Source: Atopsyche davidsoni (Eukaryota; Arthropoda; Insecta; Trichoptera; Hydrobiosidae). Taken from it: a stretch of 64,000 nucleotides of DNA. Each line of letters begins with the position of its first letter. Position 1 is the stretch's first letter. The position numbers and the translations under genes are program-made. Positions 10,701 to 25,150 of this stretch are shown here, in pieces. The notes beneath the pieces were generated by a model that was not told the DNA's origin, did not search any database, and was given only the letters and a program-made list of their open reading frames with translations. Where the stretch lies: assembly GCA_022113835.1 (NCBI GenBank), contig JAILWY010000014.1:9549501-9613500 (forward strand), in the 5' to 3' direction.

Positions 10701-13700
10701 TTTTTACTATTCTGGATTTAAAAATGCCTTTTCAGTTGCTCTCGGTCTGGAAAATATTTTTATTTTAAACAGTCTTTTGTACGGTAAAATTTTCTATTAG
10801 TTCATAGTAAGAAAATATAATGTACTGTATGCGCAGTACAGAACAAATAAAATGAAACAATGAAAAGTTTTTTCTCCGCAATTACACGGAAAAATTATTT
10901 TCTTGCATCGCACGAACAAACGTCCTTTTCTCCCCCAGAAAACAAAGCATATTCACAAAGTATTTTAGAAGCCACAGTTATTACAGAATGGGGTAGGTTT
11001 CACCCCATCCTTTCTTTCCACCTAACCCGGAAGTACGTATGAAAATGTTGCATGGTAATTGGCCCGAGATCGCTTACAGGGGCTGGGGGTGTGGGGATAC
11101 AATTTTATGTTTGGCAGTCATTAGAATGAAATGCTGCCTTGATTTTCGGCCTTGTTTTTGGGGTTGATTGATACTAGGGGTGTAATGTTAAATCCGTGTG
11201 TACGTTTCTTTGTTTTCTATATCAAAGCATTAGATTGTTTTTATATTATTAAAAACCTGCTACGAAATTACTTTTTTTATTATAACCAAGCATACGTGTG
11301 TTTATTAATGGTATGTTGTGTATTTTATGTTTGATATTTGGAAAATATGTTAAAATAAACGTTTTACATAATTAATAATAAAAACAAATATTATTTTTCA
11401 AGATTTCTCTTGTCGTATTAAATTAAAAATTTTATCTCCCATGTCAAAATACAACGAAACATTACTCTTTTATTTTAAAATCAACAAATGATTTATATGT
11501 TCAGCAAGCAAAATACACAGGTTTTATTTTAAACAAACATTATGAGGAAAATATAATATTAATGTGATCGATTTACGTGACAAAAATTTTCGAATTTTTA
11601 ATTAAGGTACACTTTGTTAGAGGCCTGACTCGTCGTTATAACCTTTGAATAAAATATCTTGATATTCTAAGCAAAATAATCTAAAACGTGTCATAAACTC
11701 GAATTTAATAAATAATTAATAATAGTCATTACTAAATTGGACGTTTTGCTCTCCCTTAGTTTCAGTAACATTATTTGAGTAATAAATGACTCTGTCATTA
11801 CACTACTGTGGGAGAACTTTAAGCTTGCAGCTTTATGATAAAGCTCTGATCGAAGTCGGCAAGGTGGCTGTATATACTCTATGAAATTACCTTGGTTTAT
11901 TGCATAGTAAACTGAGACCCCGGTGCGAAACCTACTTTGTATTGAGCTTGCTCAGGTACATGGTCTTGTTTGATTTATGTTTCTACAAGCTTCAAAAGCT
12001 CTACACGTTTATATGGTCATGATTTTCCTAATTCTGACATTTTTAGACATGCATGCTTAAAACTTATCGAACAGAAATGAACAGAAATAATTTTATTTAA
12101 ATTATAAACTTGTTGAATATCAGCTTTTTATAAACGAATAAGATTTTAACAAAAAATATGCTATTTTGGGAAAAAGGTATGTTTGGGATAATCGTAAGTT
12201 TTGTCTTCATAAAAACTAAATATTTCGGTCTTTTTTAATAGCATTTCTTTGAAGCTTGTTTCAAAACTGATTTATCTAGATTTAGCAAGTTAATCTTCAT
12301 ATACTGATCGATGCATGGTAACATAGCAGTGTTGTACACGCCTCGCAGCCAGAGTTGGTTGCTATAGGGTCATAGATAATTTTTATACAATTTCCTTGTT
12401 GGAACACTTAGTGTTAATCATGATTATGATTGTAACTAGCACTGTAAGTCTTTTAGAAAGGTTTTAGTTTTATTAAGGAGATGTGTCCCGATGTTTTTAC
12501 ACGTATAAGTGTATTTCTAAAATAAGATTTCTACTGGGAACTTTATTCAAATAATTTAAGAAAAATATTTTCTTCCGTTTGTCTCTCACATGAGAGTATA
12601 AATTTTCGCATTGCTCGTAAGAAATTTCCATTCACGTTGTTTCAAAATTGAATAAAACAGGCACGCCATTTTTGTTTTTCAGCGCGCTTCGTTTGAAAAG
12701 TATTCAAACAAATAGAGAAATAGATTTAGAAGCGCGTGCTGGAAAAATACCTCATGTATTTCCGCCGTGATGTCACTGCGAATCAGAAAATGTGGAACCA
12801 AATTGATAAAAGGCAAAGTATGATGTTTTTGACGTTATTCTGAAATAAAAATAAATTTAGATTTGACAATAAAAACTTCGCGACACGAGAGTCTGGAACT
12901 TATTTTATTTTTAGTCATATTTTTTAACAGTATAAATTCTGATGTTTTTTGATATTTTGCAAGTAAAAAAATATGTATTTTTAGTATTGTTCCCACTTTT
13001 TATTTTAAGACGTGACTTATTTTAGAAACATTTAACTCATTGGCCAATTACTGTACTGTTTTGTTTGTTAATTTTAAATAGTTTACAAAACCTCATTCTA
13101 CTCAAATATGTTAATCTGGAATGTTAAGACTCGTCTCTTTTTAAAATTATTTCCGATGTTTTCGTTAACAAAAATATAATATAAAAAAATATATATTTTG
13201 ACATAAATGAAGTGTTATATTACCTATGTTGAAATTAGAAACAACATAATCTGTAAGCAAGTATGTTACATACTTAATCATTTGGCACTTTAGGAGTATA
13301 ATAGAGTTAAAACCTAAAACCGGTGCGATTGTGTTTCAGTACTTTTGCCGACATACTAAATCCCATTTGGAGATCGTAATACATTTCACGTTTTAAATAC
13401 AATAAACATTTCATCCATGAAATAAAACTTTATTCCCAAAATGATTCATGTTTATAAGAGTATTATAAATATAACAAGTATTTTTAGTTAGTAACGTTAT
13501 TATTGATGTTCTTTGTATTAAATTTACTGTTAACTTCAAGCCACTTTACTATCGCACAAGAAAAGCTTTTCAACATCATAGCCCATGCAAAGATGGTAAT
13601 ATGTTTGCTGGAATCGTGGGAGGTTATTAAAATTTATGTATATGGAACATTAGACCAGTATAATGAGAATACATTGTCCAATTATCCGACTGTTAAGTCT

Positions 13701-15023
13701 GGAAACGAAGCGGAAAGCGCATATTTTTAGGCGGAGTTGCAAAGCTCCGAACGAGAGGGTAGGAGAGTATTTAGCTCTGAGAATAGAAAACTGAGATTGT
13801 TAATTTTCATAGGTTTCTTAATGTGTATTATTCTTTGCGATATCAAGTGTAGAAAATGTCTCAATAGATTCTGAATCACAATATATAAATGTTGATAAAA
13901 ACTTAAATAAATCTCTACTGTATATTCACTGTACTTTTTAAAAACTTTAACAGTAAAATATTGTTCAAAAATCAATTTAAAAGGTATGAGATTTAATGAT
14001 AAAATTTTATTATCTATTCGAATTTAATAATTATAAAAGTATGTACTAATTATAGTTACATGATTGTATTATTTATAAATATAATTATCGTATAAAATAT
14101 TTATGGAATCATTGAATTATGAACATGAATTTTTACTCTTTGCAGTATTTTTTATTTTTTCAAAACCGAGAAGGTTATTATTTTAATTCATTTTTACTTA
14201 AAAATATTCGTGGATTAAAAAAAGCTTAAATATGCGTATATTGGTAAAATATTTGTGATATGGTTCTCATGTTTATTGACTAAGATTCCAATGCTTTTTT
14301 ATGAAAATTAGAAGGGAAAATTGTAGACCAGTCAACAAAGCTAAAAAATGTTTTCGAAAAATCTTTCATTGCAAATACGTACCTACATCACGGAGAAACA
14401 TGACTTCCCAGACACATCCAAAACAAACTGCAAAATTTACATTCACATAGAATAAAGGTTCTTGAAACCACCCCCATTGTCTTTCCAAGCATCGCATTAG
14501 ATTCGATCACCCCCACAAAGCTGTCAAGCAACAGACGCTGTAGGGGAGTAGTTTCACAAAAGACTGCGCTGGTCGAGGGAGGTGGAGGTTCTATTGAGCT
14601 TTGACCACCGAAGGCTATTCCGCAGCCGGTGTTTACTTTCATAATAGGAACCATGATTGACTGTAACGGAGGTAGTGAGATCTTTCGTTTTTATGAACAA
14701 AAAAAAAACCTTAAATTTTAAAGCTAAATAACAATATTTGGCTTTTTTACATTTATAACAATTTATAACTCATTTATAAAAAAATTGTGTGAAAAATAAA
14801 TAATTTTTACACAACTGAGTAAATCTATTCAAACGTCTTAGAAATCATAAGAAAAAATTATAAGCATTATATTTATTTGAATAAAAGTCTGTTAATAATA
14901 CTATAGTTGGATAAAACCATGTTGATTTTTTTGAATTTTAAGCTCTGCTTAAACATTTGTGCTTAGGATTATATATTGTCTTTCAGTGATTTAATATTAA
15001 TGAATTTATTCGAATGCGTCTTT
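7741..15023. other. Gene-free AT-rich stretch with several GC islands
   Basis: I see no supported gene. GC islands lie at about 8640-8790, 9390-9660 and 14380-14660. The 9390-9660 island holds three CAGGTAA heptamers (see its own entry). The 109-residue frame at 8842-9171 and the 88-residue minus-strand frame at 14388-14654 have no recognised domain. The latter covers a GC island and may be chance openness. Confidence 0.45.
9395..9660. promoter_or_regulatory. Candidate enhancer with clustered CAGGTAA sites
   Basis: CAGGTAA occurs at 9465-9471 (+), 9605-9611 (-) and 9623-9629 (+), all within 165 bp. The last two form a perfect 9-bp inverted repeat, CTTACCTGC / GCAGGTAAG (9604-9612 and 9622-9630). 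In Drosophila this heptamer is a Zelda site, and the ACCTG/CAGGT core is also a Snail-class E-box. Enhancer function is inferred; nothing else in the sequence proves it. Confidence 0.25.
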
Positions 15024-15460
15024 AGAAAAAGAGGTTCATTTAGCATATTCAATTGAAATCTTTAATATCCGTGGTTGTTTCATTACATCTCTGAATAAAC
15101 AGTATATAATATCCATGAATAAATTGACAAATAAACTAGACAACATTTTTAAAAATAGTCGATCATTTGTGCTTTTAATTGAAAGCATTGATATTCGTGA
15201 ATATGAAAACATCTTTTGATATAATACGTGTACAGCAAGTGAATATTTAAACAATTGTAAACAATACAATCTTAAAAACAATTGTTCACCCAGTACATTG
15301 AATTAGAAACTTTGATATCGGTAAATATTAAAACATTACACCTTTGAAAAAGCTGAATTAAAGACTGTTAATATAAAAACTACTGTAAACATCCCACGTT
15401 TAAAAATAGCTGTTCATTCAGAACGTTGAATTGAAGACTTTAATATCTGTGAATATTTAA
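15024..15460. repeat. Decayed tandem array, 4 units of about 126 bp
   Basis: An anchor of the form TTGAATTGAA-GACTTTAATATCTGTGAATATT recurs at 15048, 15174, 15298 and 15426, i.e. spacings of 126, 124 and 128 bp. Each anchor is preceded by a variant of AAAAATAG-TGTTCATTCAG. Copies differ by roughly a quarter of positions, so the duplication is old. No protein frame runs through the array. It resembles a small remnant of a satellite or a tandemly expanded element. Confidence 0.72.
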
Positions 15461-18400
15461 ATAAATTAGTCGCAATTACTTGGAATAATACGGAGAGCGG
15501 ATTCGGTACCGTTAACAAAATAAAGTTTGCGCTGGAGATAAACCGAGATTACTGGATTATTGAAGTTAATCCCGGCTTGACTCCCCAGTGACCCGACTTC
15601 GGTTTTGGAAAACAAACATCCGGATTCTGCAAATTCAATAGCATCAATCATTATTATTTCGTTTGAATTGAAGGAAAATTGCCGAGTTTTCTCGAGGTCT
15701 ACTTCACATTTCGGTAAATATGCTTTGTGTCTTATCAATTTCCCTTTCCGTGACTTTGATTTATTGTCGATATTTATATGGAGAAAATATTCCATTTTTT
15801 ATCATGTTTGTATTTGGCATTATTTCATGTTATTAAGTTTCTATGAACTCAGTAAATATTTATATTGCTTTAATAGTATTTTGATTGCAGTGCTCCGTGC
15901 ATTTAGTACGATAGAGTAAAATGTAAAAATTAAATTTTTTCTGCTAAAATAAATCTGTCGAGATACAATTTTGCCTGAAGCATGAATTTTGTGCTTTTTT
16001 GCAAACCTATAATACCAGGGATGTAACAAATAATCCAATCATTTTGCATTCTGCATTTTCTAATTTGCTTGCCTAAAAATATAAAGATTCTTAAATTCTG
16101 TGAACTGATATTTTACAAGTATTAAAATTAAGTGCCAAACTGCGTTTATTAACTGTAAATCGTATGTTTTGAAATACATTATTTACTACTTGTTTGTATT
16201 TAGTTTTTGAACAGTTAAAAATAATTTCAATACAAAATTTTTTTTTTTTTTTTTTTTGATTTTTGGTTTTTAGATCAAACTTACAAGTTAACTTATAAAA
16301 TTATTAAAAAAAAATGTTTCATCCAGCATTCGAATTATTTTAGATCTTTTGTATTATTAATTTATTTTATTTTTTAAGTTCAAAAAGTGTAGAAGTAGTT
16401 ATTGAATATACGATGTGAAAATACAGTATAAATTTTCTAGGAGATTTTCTCAAAGCATGTAATCAAAAAATATATTATTTAACTTGTTGGCTGAAGCAAC
16501 GTGGGAGAAACAACACTTGCATTAGAAAAAAAACTTCCAGGTAAAAAAATAATTAGATTGTATGCATATCCAACTGATCGTTACTGTATAACAACACACA
16601 ATATATTATATGGTAATTCAAATGTCCACATTTCGTAGTTTTTTAAGGACAAAATATATGATGTAATATTTAAAAAAAAAAAAAATTATAGTAACGCTCA
16701 AAAATAATAATGCCTATACTGTAGCTATTTTAATAAAATATTTTTTTGGTGTTAAATATGCATTACACGCAAGATAAACACATTATTACCTGCGTTGGTA
16801 AGATTTTTACGTATTTTATACGTCAAAAGGATTTGTGGATATACGCATAAATTGTGGGAAAAATTAGTTAAGATTCAAATTCTGTGTTTGTGTCTTTATC
16901 ATATTTTTCATTCTTTTTCCAATTTATATTTAATTAATATTCAAAATAATAAAAACTTTATTATTTTGATATTAGATTAAATAATTCGATGAACCTTCAA
17001 TAACATGTAAATAACACATATTTACTCAGTCTAAAAGCATGAGTAAATTATGTAGCTTTTATATTTAATTAAGTTAGTTATCAACTGTACAGTTACAACC
17101 TAGCTCTATTCTGATTCTAAGAGTTCTAAGAATTTAAATGAAATCATCAACAACTAACAATGGAGACTATTACATTGCAACCTTTCGTGACGATGGCAAG
17201 ACTGAATTTTGTGGAGAATTTCTTCATGCCTGAAAACACTTTTTACAGCGTTCCGTGATGTTTCGCGTGTTTTTTGTATCCTACAATGTCCTGACGATGG
17301 TGTACACATTTCGTGGTTCTGAGTATTTGGCCTTAGGCTTAACTCTAAGCTAGATGTCTTTATTATTGAATAAAAAAAATGTTCCTGCTCTCTGAATTTG
17401 AGTATTTTAAAAATATTATTTTCATAATATTAGACTGAAAATACATATTTATTAACTTTTGAGTAATTATATATCGATACGGTTCAAGAAGCATTTCTTA
17501 ACTCTTACTGAAAAACATACACGTATACATATATTTCAAAATATTTTTCAAGAGTTATTCTGAATTATATTCATTGTTAATGTATCGGTTCCATATTTAT
17601 GTTAAAATAATTATTAATTCTGGCAAAGTTTAATATCACGTTAATTTTTAGACACTCATCTAATGATAACAGATTGGTTTGAGGTTACGATTTGTTTAAT
17701 GTTATGCATAATACAGTATCACTTTTTTTTAGAAACATATTGATTTTCTTACACTGTGGCAAGATATTTATACGAAAATATAACAACATATATTAATATT
17801 ATTAATGATGTTGTTGGCTTGTTAAATTAAAATGTAACGTAATTATAAATTCTTAATATTAGAAAATACGTAATATAAAAAAAAATAGTAAATTAATAAT
17901 GAGATTGCGAAAAATCTTTGCTTTAATGTACCAACGAAGCTCATAAATATAATTACTCTTGATTAAGATACATAAACCATGGTTTGGCTTAATTAATCTT
18001 TTCCGAGAATAAGGTTTTAAAGATTCAATGTCGAAAATTTAAAGTATTTTTAATTTCTCTTGCAAATTTTAAAATTACTTTATTAATATATATATACACA
18101 CTTCAATTTACAAGTTTGTGAAAATTCAATTCTCTATGGAAGATTCGTCAGATTTACAAATAATTAATAGGGTTTTTTTGAATAATTTGTTAATAAAATG
18201 GTTTATCATTCATCTTAAAATATATGTAAAAAGACTGAGTAAAAATTTAATTAAATATCAACCAAATTCACAATCTTAATGACACCACAGTTTTTAATTC
18301 AACTATTTTTTTTATTGCGAATCCAGGCTTGTTGAGAATAAATATGATATCGCAACTAAAAATAAATGATGATGCAGGAATCATTGACCTTTGCATTTTG

Positions 18401-21400
18401 TGTTCCTAGCAACCATAATCAGCTCATTCACAAAGCAGAGCAATCATTATTCTCATCAACATAAAACCCACCCCCAACAATGGCGGCCACCCCGTCCTTC
18501 TTGAGCAGGTCCCGTCGACGTCCATTAACTGATAATAAAATCTCACCCTTAGGGTCCTAAGTAACGGTCAGGACCTACCCCATGGGACGCTGCCACAGGG
18601 TGACTTATGGCCTAATTTCCAGGTTGATAAAACACCCGATAAAAAGGACGATAATTTACGTTTTACAGTTTTACATTAACACGCTTTGTGGTGATTTATA
18701 TAGAAGCTCGACGTTTCTATCATTAACTTAAAAGATTATTAGAAAATTTACGTCAATACAATCAATCACACACACAAAAATCCACATTAAATATCATTAT
18801 TTTTAGCAGTGTATAAATATATAAACTTATTTTACTTTGGAATACTAAAGATCTTGGTGATGTTTCGGTTGTAATTTATACTATCGCCAATTTATTTCAA
18901 TTATAAAAAATATAAATCAAATTTTCCTCTTATTAAACTTTTAATAAGGCGTCAGTGCGCGCTTTATTTTCGATGTCAAAGCACAGCTTAAATTCATGTG
19001 AAATATTATCAAACTTACAAAATTGAATACACGACACCATAAATCGAAAAAATATGCAAAAATTTGAACAAAAATATTTTTCTTTTAAGAATTCTTAACT
19101 TTATCAAATATTGAACAAGATATATTAGTTTTTTAAAAATTGATTGACTAAACAATGATTCGAGCATACATTACATCAGTAATTGTTGCTTAATATTATA
19201 TAAACGCGTATTTTTCACATAAACAGGTCTGTTTTGTACTCAGTCATACATTAAATGAAACTAGGTAGCTTATTAGTATGGACCTGCATTTAACGATTCA
19301 AATTCTTGTTACAATGTTACAGTAATTCTATTGAATAGAGTGCGGAGCCGCGATAACTATGAAATTGTGGGTTTGAATCCCGTTTATAATTTTGAAAAAA
19401 TATTTTGAGGATTTATAAATATTTTTTTATATAAACGATTTCAAGCCTCTCCTTATCGAAGTAGAAATCATGAAATTTAAGGCTTGTATCCTCGTCCCTC
19501 GTGTCGGCTTCAGGCTGCGGTGGGCGCGGGTCTCACCAGAAATAGCCCGAGGTTCGGGTTGCGGGTCTCGTCACCTAATTAAGATTGATTACAGATAAAA
19601 GTTTATTGTTCCAGAATGTTTCGGAAGAGGTCGTTAGCGGCCGGAAGTCCGCGACAATGCGCTAAACGCTGACGGGAAGTCGCTGCAACTGGTGTTGTAA
19701 TACGCGGATACGCTTCTCGAACAATCCCTAACGAGAAAATAGATTTTAAAAAAGTATAACTCCTATTTTTTTGTATACAGTTACAAATTTCTGCACAATA
19801 GTTACGCTTTGAGGTACAAAAAAATGTGACTGACCGGATGTGAAGTCAGCGTTTATATTAACTTGTGAGCGTTTTCTCCGAGTATTCATTAATTGAACAA
19901 AATATATTTTTTTCGTTATGAATTTCAGCATATCTATTTTATTTGGATGTCCATAATAATATGCTTACAACAGACGGGCATTAATTTTTAATAATTCACA
20001 TTTTAACAAAAAAATACACAGGTAAATGGTTAAAACACAGCAGGCATTTATGTTCGCGTGACTCTAAAGACCTCTGATTGAAAAACAGGTTATGTAAAAT
20101 TAAAAAATGTTTGTATTTTTTTATTATTAAAATACATTTTTTTGTATTTATACTTTTTACTAATAACAAAGTAAATAATCAAACCATTAATAACCAATAA
20201 CTTACCAAAATATTTTTTACTAAAAGCCAAGCATACGTTATTTAACAGAGTAAATAAATACAAGGTAGCACATCGCAAAATTTACGTAAAACAAACTGCA
20301 TCCAACTCGTTATCCAACTGTCTATAAGCTTAAATAGGGCATTTCAAATAGTTGTAAGTAACGATCGATTGACTGCAATACAAAGTATGAAAGAACGGTG
20401 GTTATTCGGCAAACAGTAGGGGTTGTTTGCAAACTAGTAATATAAATCCCATTGCCTCCCTCGGAGAAGTCCAATTTGACCTGAAGCCGAGAGCTCAAGC
20501 ATGGCGCACGCTACATTAGCTTGCGCTGGTGCGGCTCTCCGTTCTAGGGAAAAACATAAATGCACGGATTCAGATTTGTATCCCGGACGTTGCAATAATT
20601 TACTTGGAATGAATGTTGCATCGGATTTGTGATTGAAAAAAGATTATTGACTGAGTTGTTTGGAACTCTCAATCTTAGCTAAGAGACTGCCGGCTTGGTC
20701 CCCGTTCTGATTGATGAATCACAACAACATTAAATGAGTTGCCTAGAATTTTAACTAAATAGAAATAAAATATGACTACTATATCAAAATTTTTTTTATG
20801 TGTTAAAGCGTATATATAATAACTGCAAATAAAAAATATAAGATTTTGATATGTAATGTGGCTTCAAAAAAAATATTTACAAAATGACATTAAAAATATC
20901 TGCTTTAAGTCGACAACCAAAGATGTAAGCAAATCCAGTCGCGTAAATAAATTTAAAAATATTGCAAATAAGTCCTAGATTCATAAACCTCACAATTAAA
21001 AATATGTTTTTGAACTAAATATAAACTAATAATTTAATATTTTTAATAAATATTATCGCATTTGGTTGAGATGAATGCTGACTTATTTAAACAAATGGTT
21101 TTGCATAAATATGATTTTTTGATTGATAATAAAAATCTGTGCTCTGTTAATAAGTATTAAAGATTACTTCAGAAGACTGTTATAAGAACATAGATATTTC
21201 TACAGTTTTCTGAAGATTAATAAATTGCTATCGACTACCTATTCAATATCACGAACTAAAACTCATAAAAGGTCCGCAGCGCGAAGTTTCTTAATATAAA
21301 ACTGATCAAACTCCACTTAACGTCCGCTTCCGTCTCTCAAAGAAGATGGCGCCTCATCTGAATAATGTCAAGAGATGATCTGAGCATCCGCCGAGGGTCG

Positions 21401-22024
21401 GGCGGAAGGCTTTGGAGACAAAGCTCCCCTTCGTTTCAGCCAGCTTTCATGCAAACACTTTCTTCTTTGCTCCATTGTACTACTCAACCCAAAACCTTCT
21501 TGGTAACTAATATGAAATAACACTATAAATTAAAGAAATTTTGTAAAATTTAAACTCATTATAAAAAAACACTAATAAACGATATGAATAAATATTTAAC
21601 CAACTCTTTGCACACATAATTTTTTTTAAAAAAAATTATTATAAAATATCTATGATTTATCATGGGAAGTTTTACTTTTCAGTTTCATAAGTTTTTACTC
21701 AAAACATAGATGATATTATGTATTAAATTACTTTATGGTTAAAAAAATGGATAATTCTATGTTCCTCAAACGAAGTTTTTGATAATGGCAACGTGAAAAA
21801 ATGGCGAAACCGGTCATCAATGAAATTAATCACGCGGGAAAATCACAAAAGAATTGTATTTAAAATATTAAAATGGATTTCCATCGAGTATTCTCTTTTC
21901 TTATTTGTGTTACTAATCACTTTTCACTGAGAAAATTTTTATTTATTATATTCAACCAAAATATTTCAAGTATAAAATGCATTCAGTTAGACAATGTTGC
22001 CATCTCATAAAAATAAATAAAAAT

Positions 22025-22300
22025 TCACAATACCCTGAAGGTTTCGGGCGCTTTATTGCCTCCACCCTTAGTTATGCAGGGAATTAGGATAACAATAAAG
22101 ATTAACCCCATTATTCGCAATCCCTTTTTAATGCAAAATAACCAACAAGCCTTTATGTTAAATATGAAGTTTGGGCAGACGCGCGATCCGGAGAGCACGA
22201 ACATGACTTGGTATGTTTCAAATAAATACACCGGCCTTAATTTATTGAGTTTGAATGGAGGCGATCCTATTTGGTCGCCACCACTGGGTTTCATTTAAAA
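22025..22300. other. GC island open on both strands, candidate CNE
   Basis: Both strands carry a reading frame of 80-89 codons across the same 270 bp, and the composition differs from the flanks. Neither translation shows a domain, signal or splice context. The DNA itself (for example TTATTGCCTCCACCCTTAGT) looks like the complex, non-repetitive sequence seen in conserved non-coding elements. This is inference from texture only. Confidence 0.3.
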
Positions 22301-25044
22301 AGTTTTGCTTGGATTTGTTGAATTCATTTTTACACGCGACATTGTTGCTTTGATGGAATTTTTTTTAAAATTACACTGTGCTGTGGCTAAATTTTAAAAT
22401 AATTTGATCCACGCAAAAAGACTTAAAAGAAAGTATATATGTTGGCATAGTTGTAGTTCAATATAAATCTGGACTATAGTGCTTGAAAAGAATAATCAAA
22501 TTATTATTTAAAACTCAATGAATATAAAAATACTTTCAGATATCATAGTAAACAAGTTTTAAATTGTGTTTTCAAAACGCAGATGTAAGTACGTCTTCAA
22601 TTGACCTAGATTGTTTTAAATTTATTTTTCATATATACATAAAGCGTTCAATTCGAGGGCTTCGGTTCGGAGAGCCAAAATTTTTCATTAAAATACAGAA
22701 AATATGAGTGTAGTTTCTATGTTTCCAAAATGATAGTGTACCAGCAGAAGTCTGTACCGTTTGAGGCTTACATGAAGAATTCAATTTCCTCATAGATTCG
22801 GTGCAGTGAGTTCCCTACGTAGCAATAACTTCGAACAAGACGAAATGCAATTTGGCTTCCTGCAATGGAAATCGCTTTATTTGAAGACCAAGCCGGACCC
22901 TTCCCGGAAAAAGAGAACATGTTATTTGTATACTTTCAGCAGAAGGAGGACTATTGGCGGTTGTATTACGAGTTTCTGAGATTCGGAAAAATGGTCACGA
23001 ATTTTATTTATTGGTTTAACTTGTTATGTTGGAATTCAAAAATTCATTTTAATTATGCACTTAAGTAATTGAAAAAATAACAAACAACAAAATAAAGAAA
23101 AGAGTAACATGCTGGTTTTATTTAATATAAAGCACAAACGAGAGAGAGTACATTATTAATAAATATAACGAATTTTTTTTTTAAATTGTCCGGGTATTTG
23201 TATATATTAATGGAACCATTGTAGGTTTTATAATTTTTTTTTGTTAGTTGAAGTATTCTTAGTAGTTTTATTTAAAATTTATATTGGCTTTTAATAAACA
23301 ATTTTACGATTAACTTGTTTTCATACTAATACAATCCGTATTGGGAAAAAAAATATAAAATAGAAAGCGGCATAACAAGGCTAAGATATAAATAAAAGTC
23401 AAAGTAAGTCACTGTGCATAGTAATAGTCAAGACTAAGTTGGGTTTTGTTAATTTTTGATGTTCTATAAAATTACATATAAAATTATAACATTACAGGAA
23501 TAACCATATATTGGCTTAATGAGTAAGTTGACTCTTGATTGAGAGGTCTCCAGGTCTATCCTTGTCTTGACAGGCGAATTTTAAACCGTTATAATTGTGG
23601 TTACGCCTGTTTCAGTTTGGTAAAAGATGGTTATCGGTAATTTTTAAAAATTGTCATTAAATATCTGATTTTTAATTACTTTTTCATGCCACTTGATAAA
23701 TCATACTAAACAAATCTGTCTAATGTCTTCTTGCTGGTTAGCCAAGCCATGTGAATTTTTTGATCGTTATTATTTGTTGGGTATTATTCGTTTCGTTGTA
23801 TTATTATTCTCTTATAACTTTCCAAGTAGCTTAAGTATTATATTTACTTCCAATAAAAAAAAATATTATTAAGTCAAATGAAAAATATATTTTCGTACAT
23901 CATACGTTCTATCGGGTACGATATCTCGTATCGTATTCATGAATATAAGTTGACTATCAATTTCTTTATTGACGTGAACCTTCAATGGAAAACTTTTCAA
24001 TAATAATAAATCCTACTGGAGATGATGCACTCGCAATAGATAAGAGGATAACTGTCGCTGCAACTTTCAATGCATTCACGGAAAAATCGAAACGGATGCA
24101 ATATTAGTTGCTGTGAAATTTCTAAGAACATTTGGCTTGCATTTATATAGATTTAGAGGCTGTACTTGGAAAAAGAAATTAATAAACTAATAAAGCTTAA
24201 TAAATATGTACAAATACTTTCATACAACATAGTATATAGATTTCCAGTAAAATGTAGTGCAAATTTTTTTAAACCAAAAATATACTATAAATGAAAATAA
24301 TAGATACAACCAAATATCTGTAGACTGGTTCAATTTTTTTGTATTTTATATTTAAACAACAAATATATTTTTGTTAAATGACTAGAAATTTACGACCAAG
24401 ACTTTCTACAGACTGAATGCGTTTAAAAATTAAAATTATTGTAATATTCTAACTATTAATACTTAATGCACAGGTGAAGATTATTCTTTGTGTTAGTCAA
24501 AAGTCAAAATCAAAACAGTTTGTTACTAATTTTTATACGTATAGAAACTGTTTTGTGTTCGTGCAACTTTTATTTTAATACTTCTACATTAATAGACCTG
24601 TTTTATAATATGTTCAATACTTGAAACCATTATTATATCTTCAATCATTTGATTTATATTAAAAGCAGTGACTGACACCATTCTCTTACAATATAGTTCA
24701 GCCAATATCACACTGCGTAGTCTATTGGATTTCCGAGAGAAATGATGATGTATGGCGACGGCTGCTCTATGCAGCGTATAATTTGTATCCACTAGTATTG
24801 TAATTTTTCTCTGGACAAAGGGATAAACAAAGCTCCGCGTGCAGTGGAAGCTTCGAGAAAAAACGCGCACTAAATCTCAATTTACTACATTTGTATTATA
24901 CATCGGGGCGATATTTTTACATTAGAAGATACAGTTGAATTTTGATTTTCCTAATTCTGAGATATTATGCTTTTTTTAATAACTAAACAAGTATCAATAG
25001 TACAAATTTAATAATTAAACTGACTATTTTATTTCTGAGGTTTG

Positions 25045-25150
25045 AAGCCGCGTTTGTTGTGTTGAGCTCCGGTGCGTCTCTGAAAATGGCTTTGGTGCAC
25101 GGTACGAAACGTCGAAACTCTAATCAACGGACTTGATTTATAATCAAACC
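25045..25150 (+). mobile_element. Penelope-like tail motif (relic)
   Basis: Contains CTGAAAATGGCTTTGGTGCA followed by CGGTACGAAACGTCGAAAC. This is the CTGA-N-ATGG ... CGAAAC(G/A)TCG pattern typical of Penelope-like element ends. No reverse transcriptase is nearby, so only a terminal fragment survives. Confidence 0.5.

Noticed and set aside
15466..15795. Overlapping 109-codon (-) and 104-codon (+) frames
   Set aside because: Neither shows a domain. The region lies at the edge of the 126-bp array and a GC island, and openness on both strands suggests chance.
19335..19375. B-box-like GGGTTTGAATCCC
   Set aside because: T-arm-like match only; no A-box or cloverleaf upstream. Could be a tRNA-derived SINE relic but support is too thin to call.
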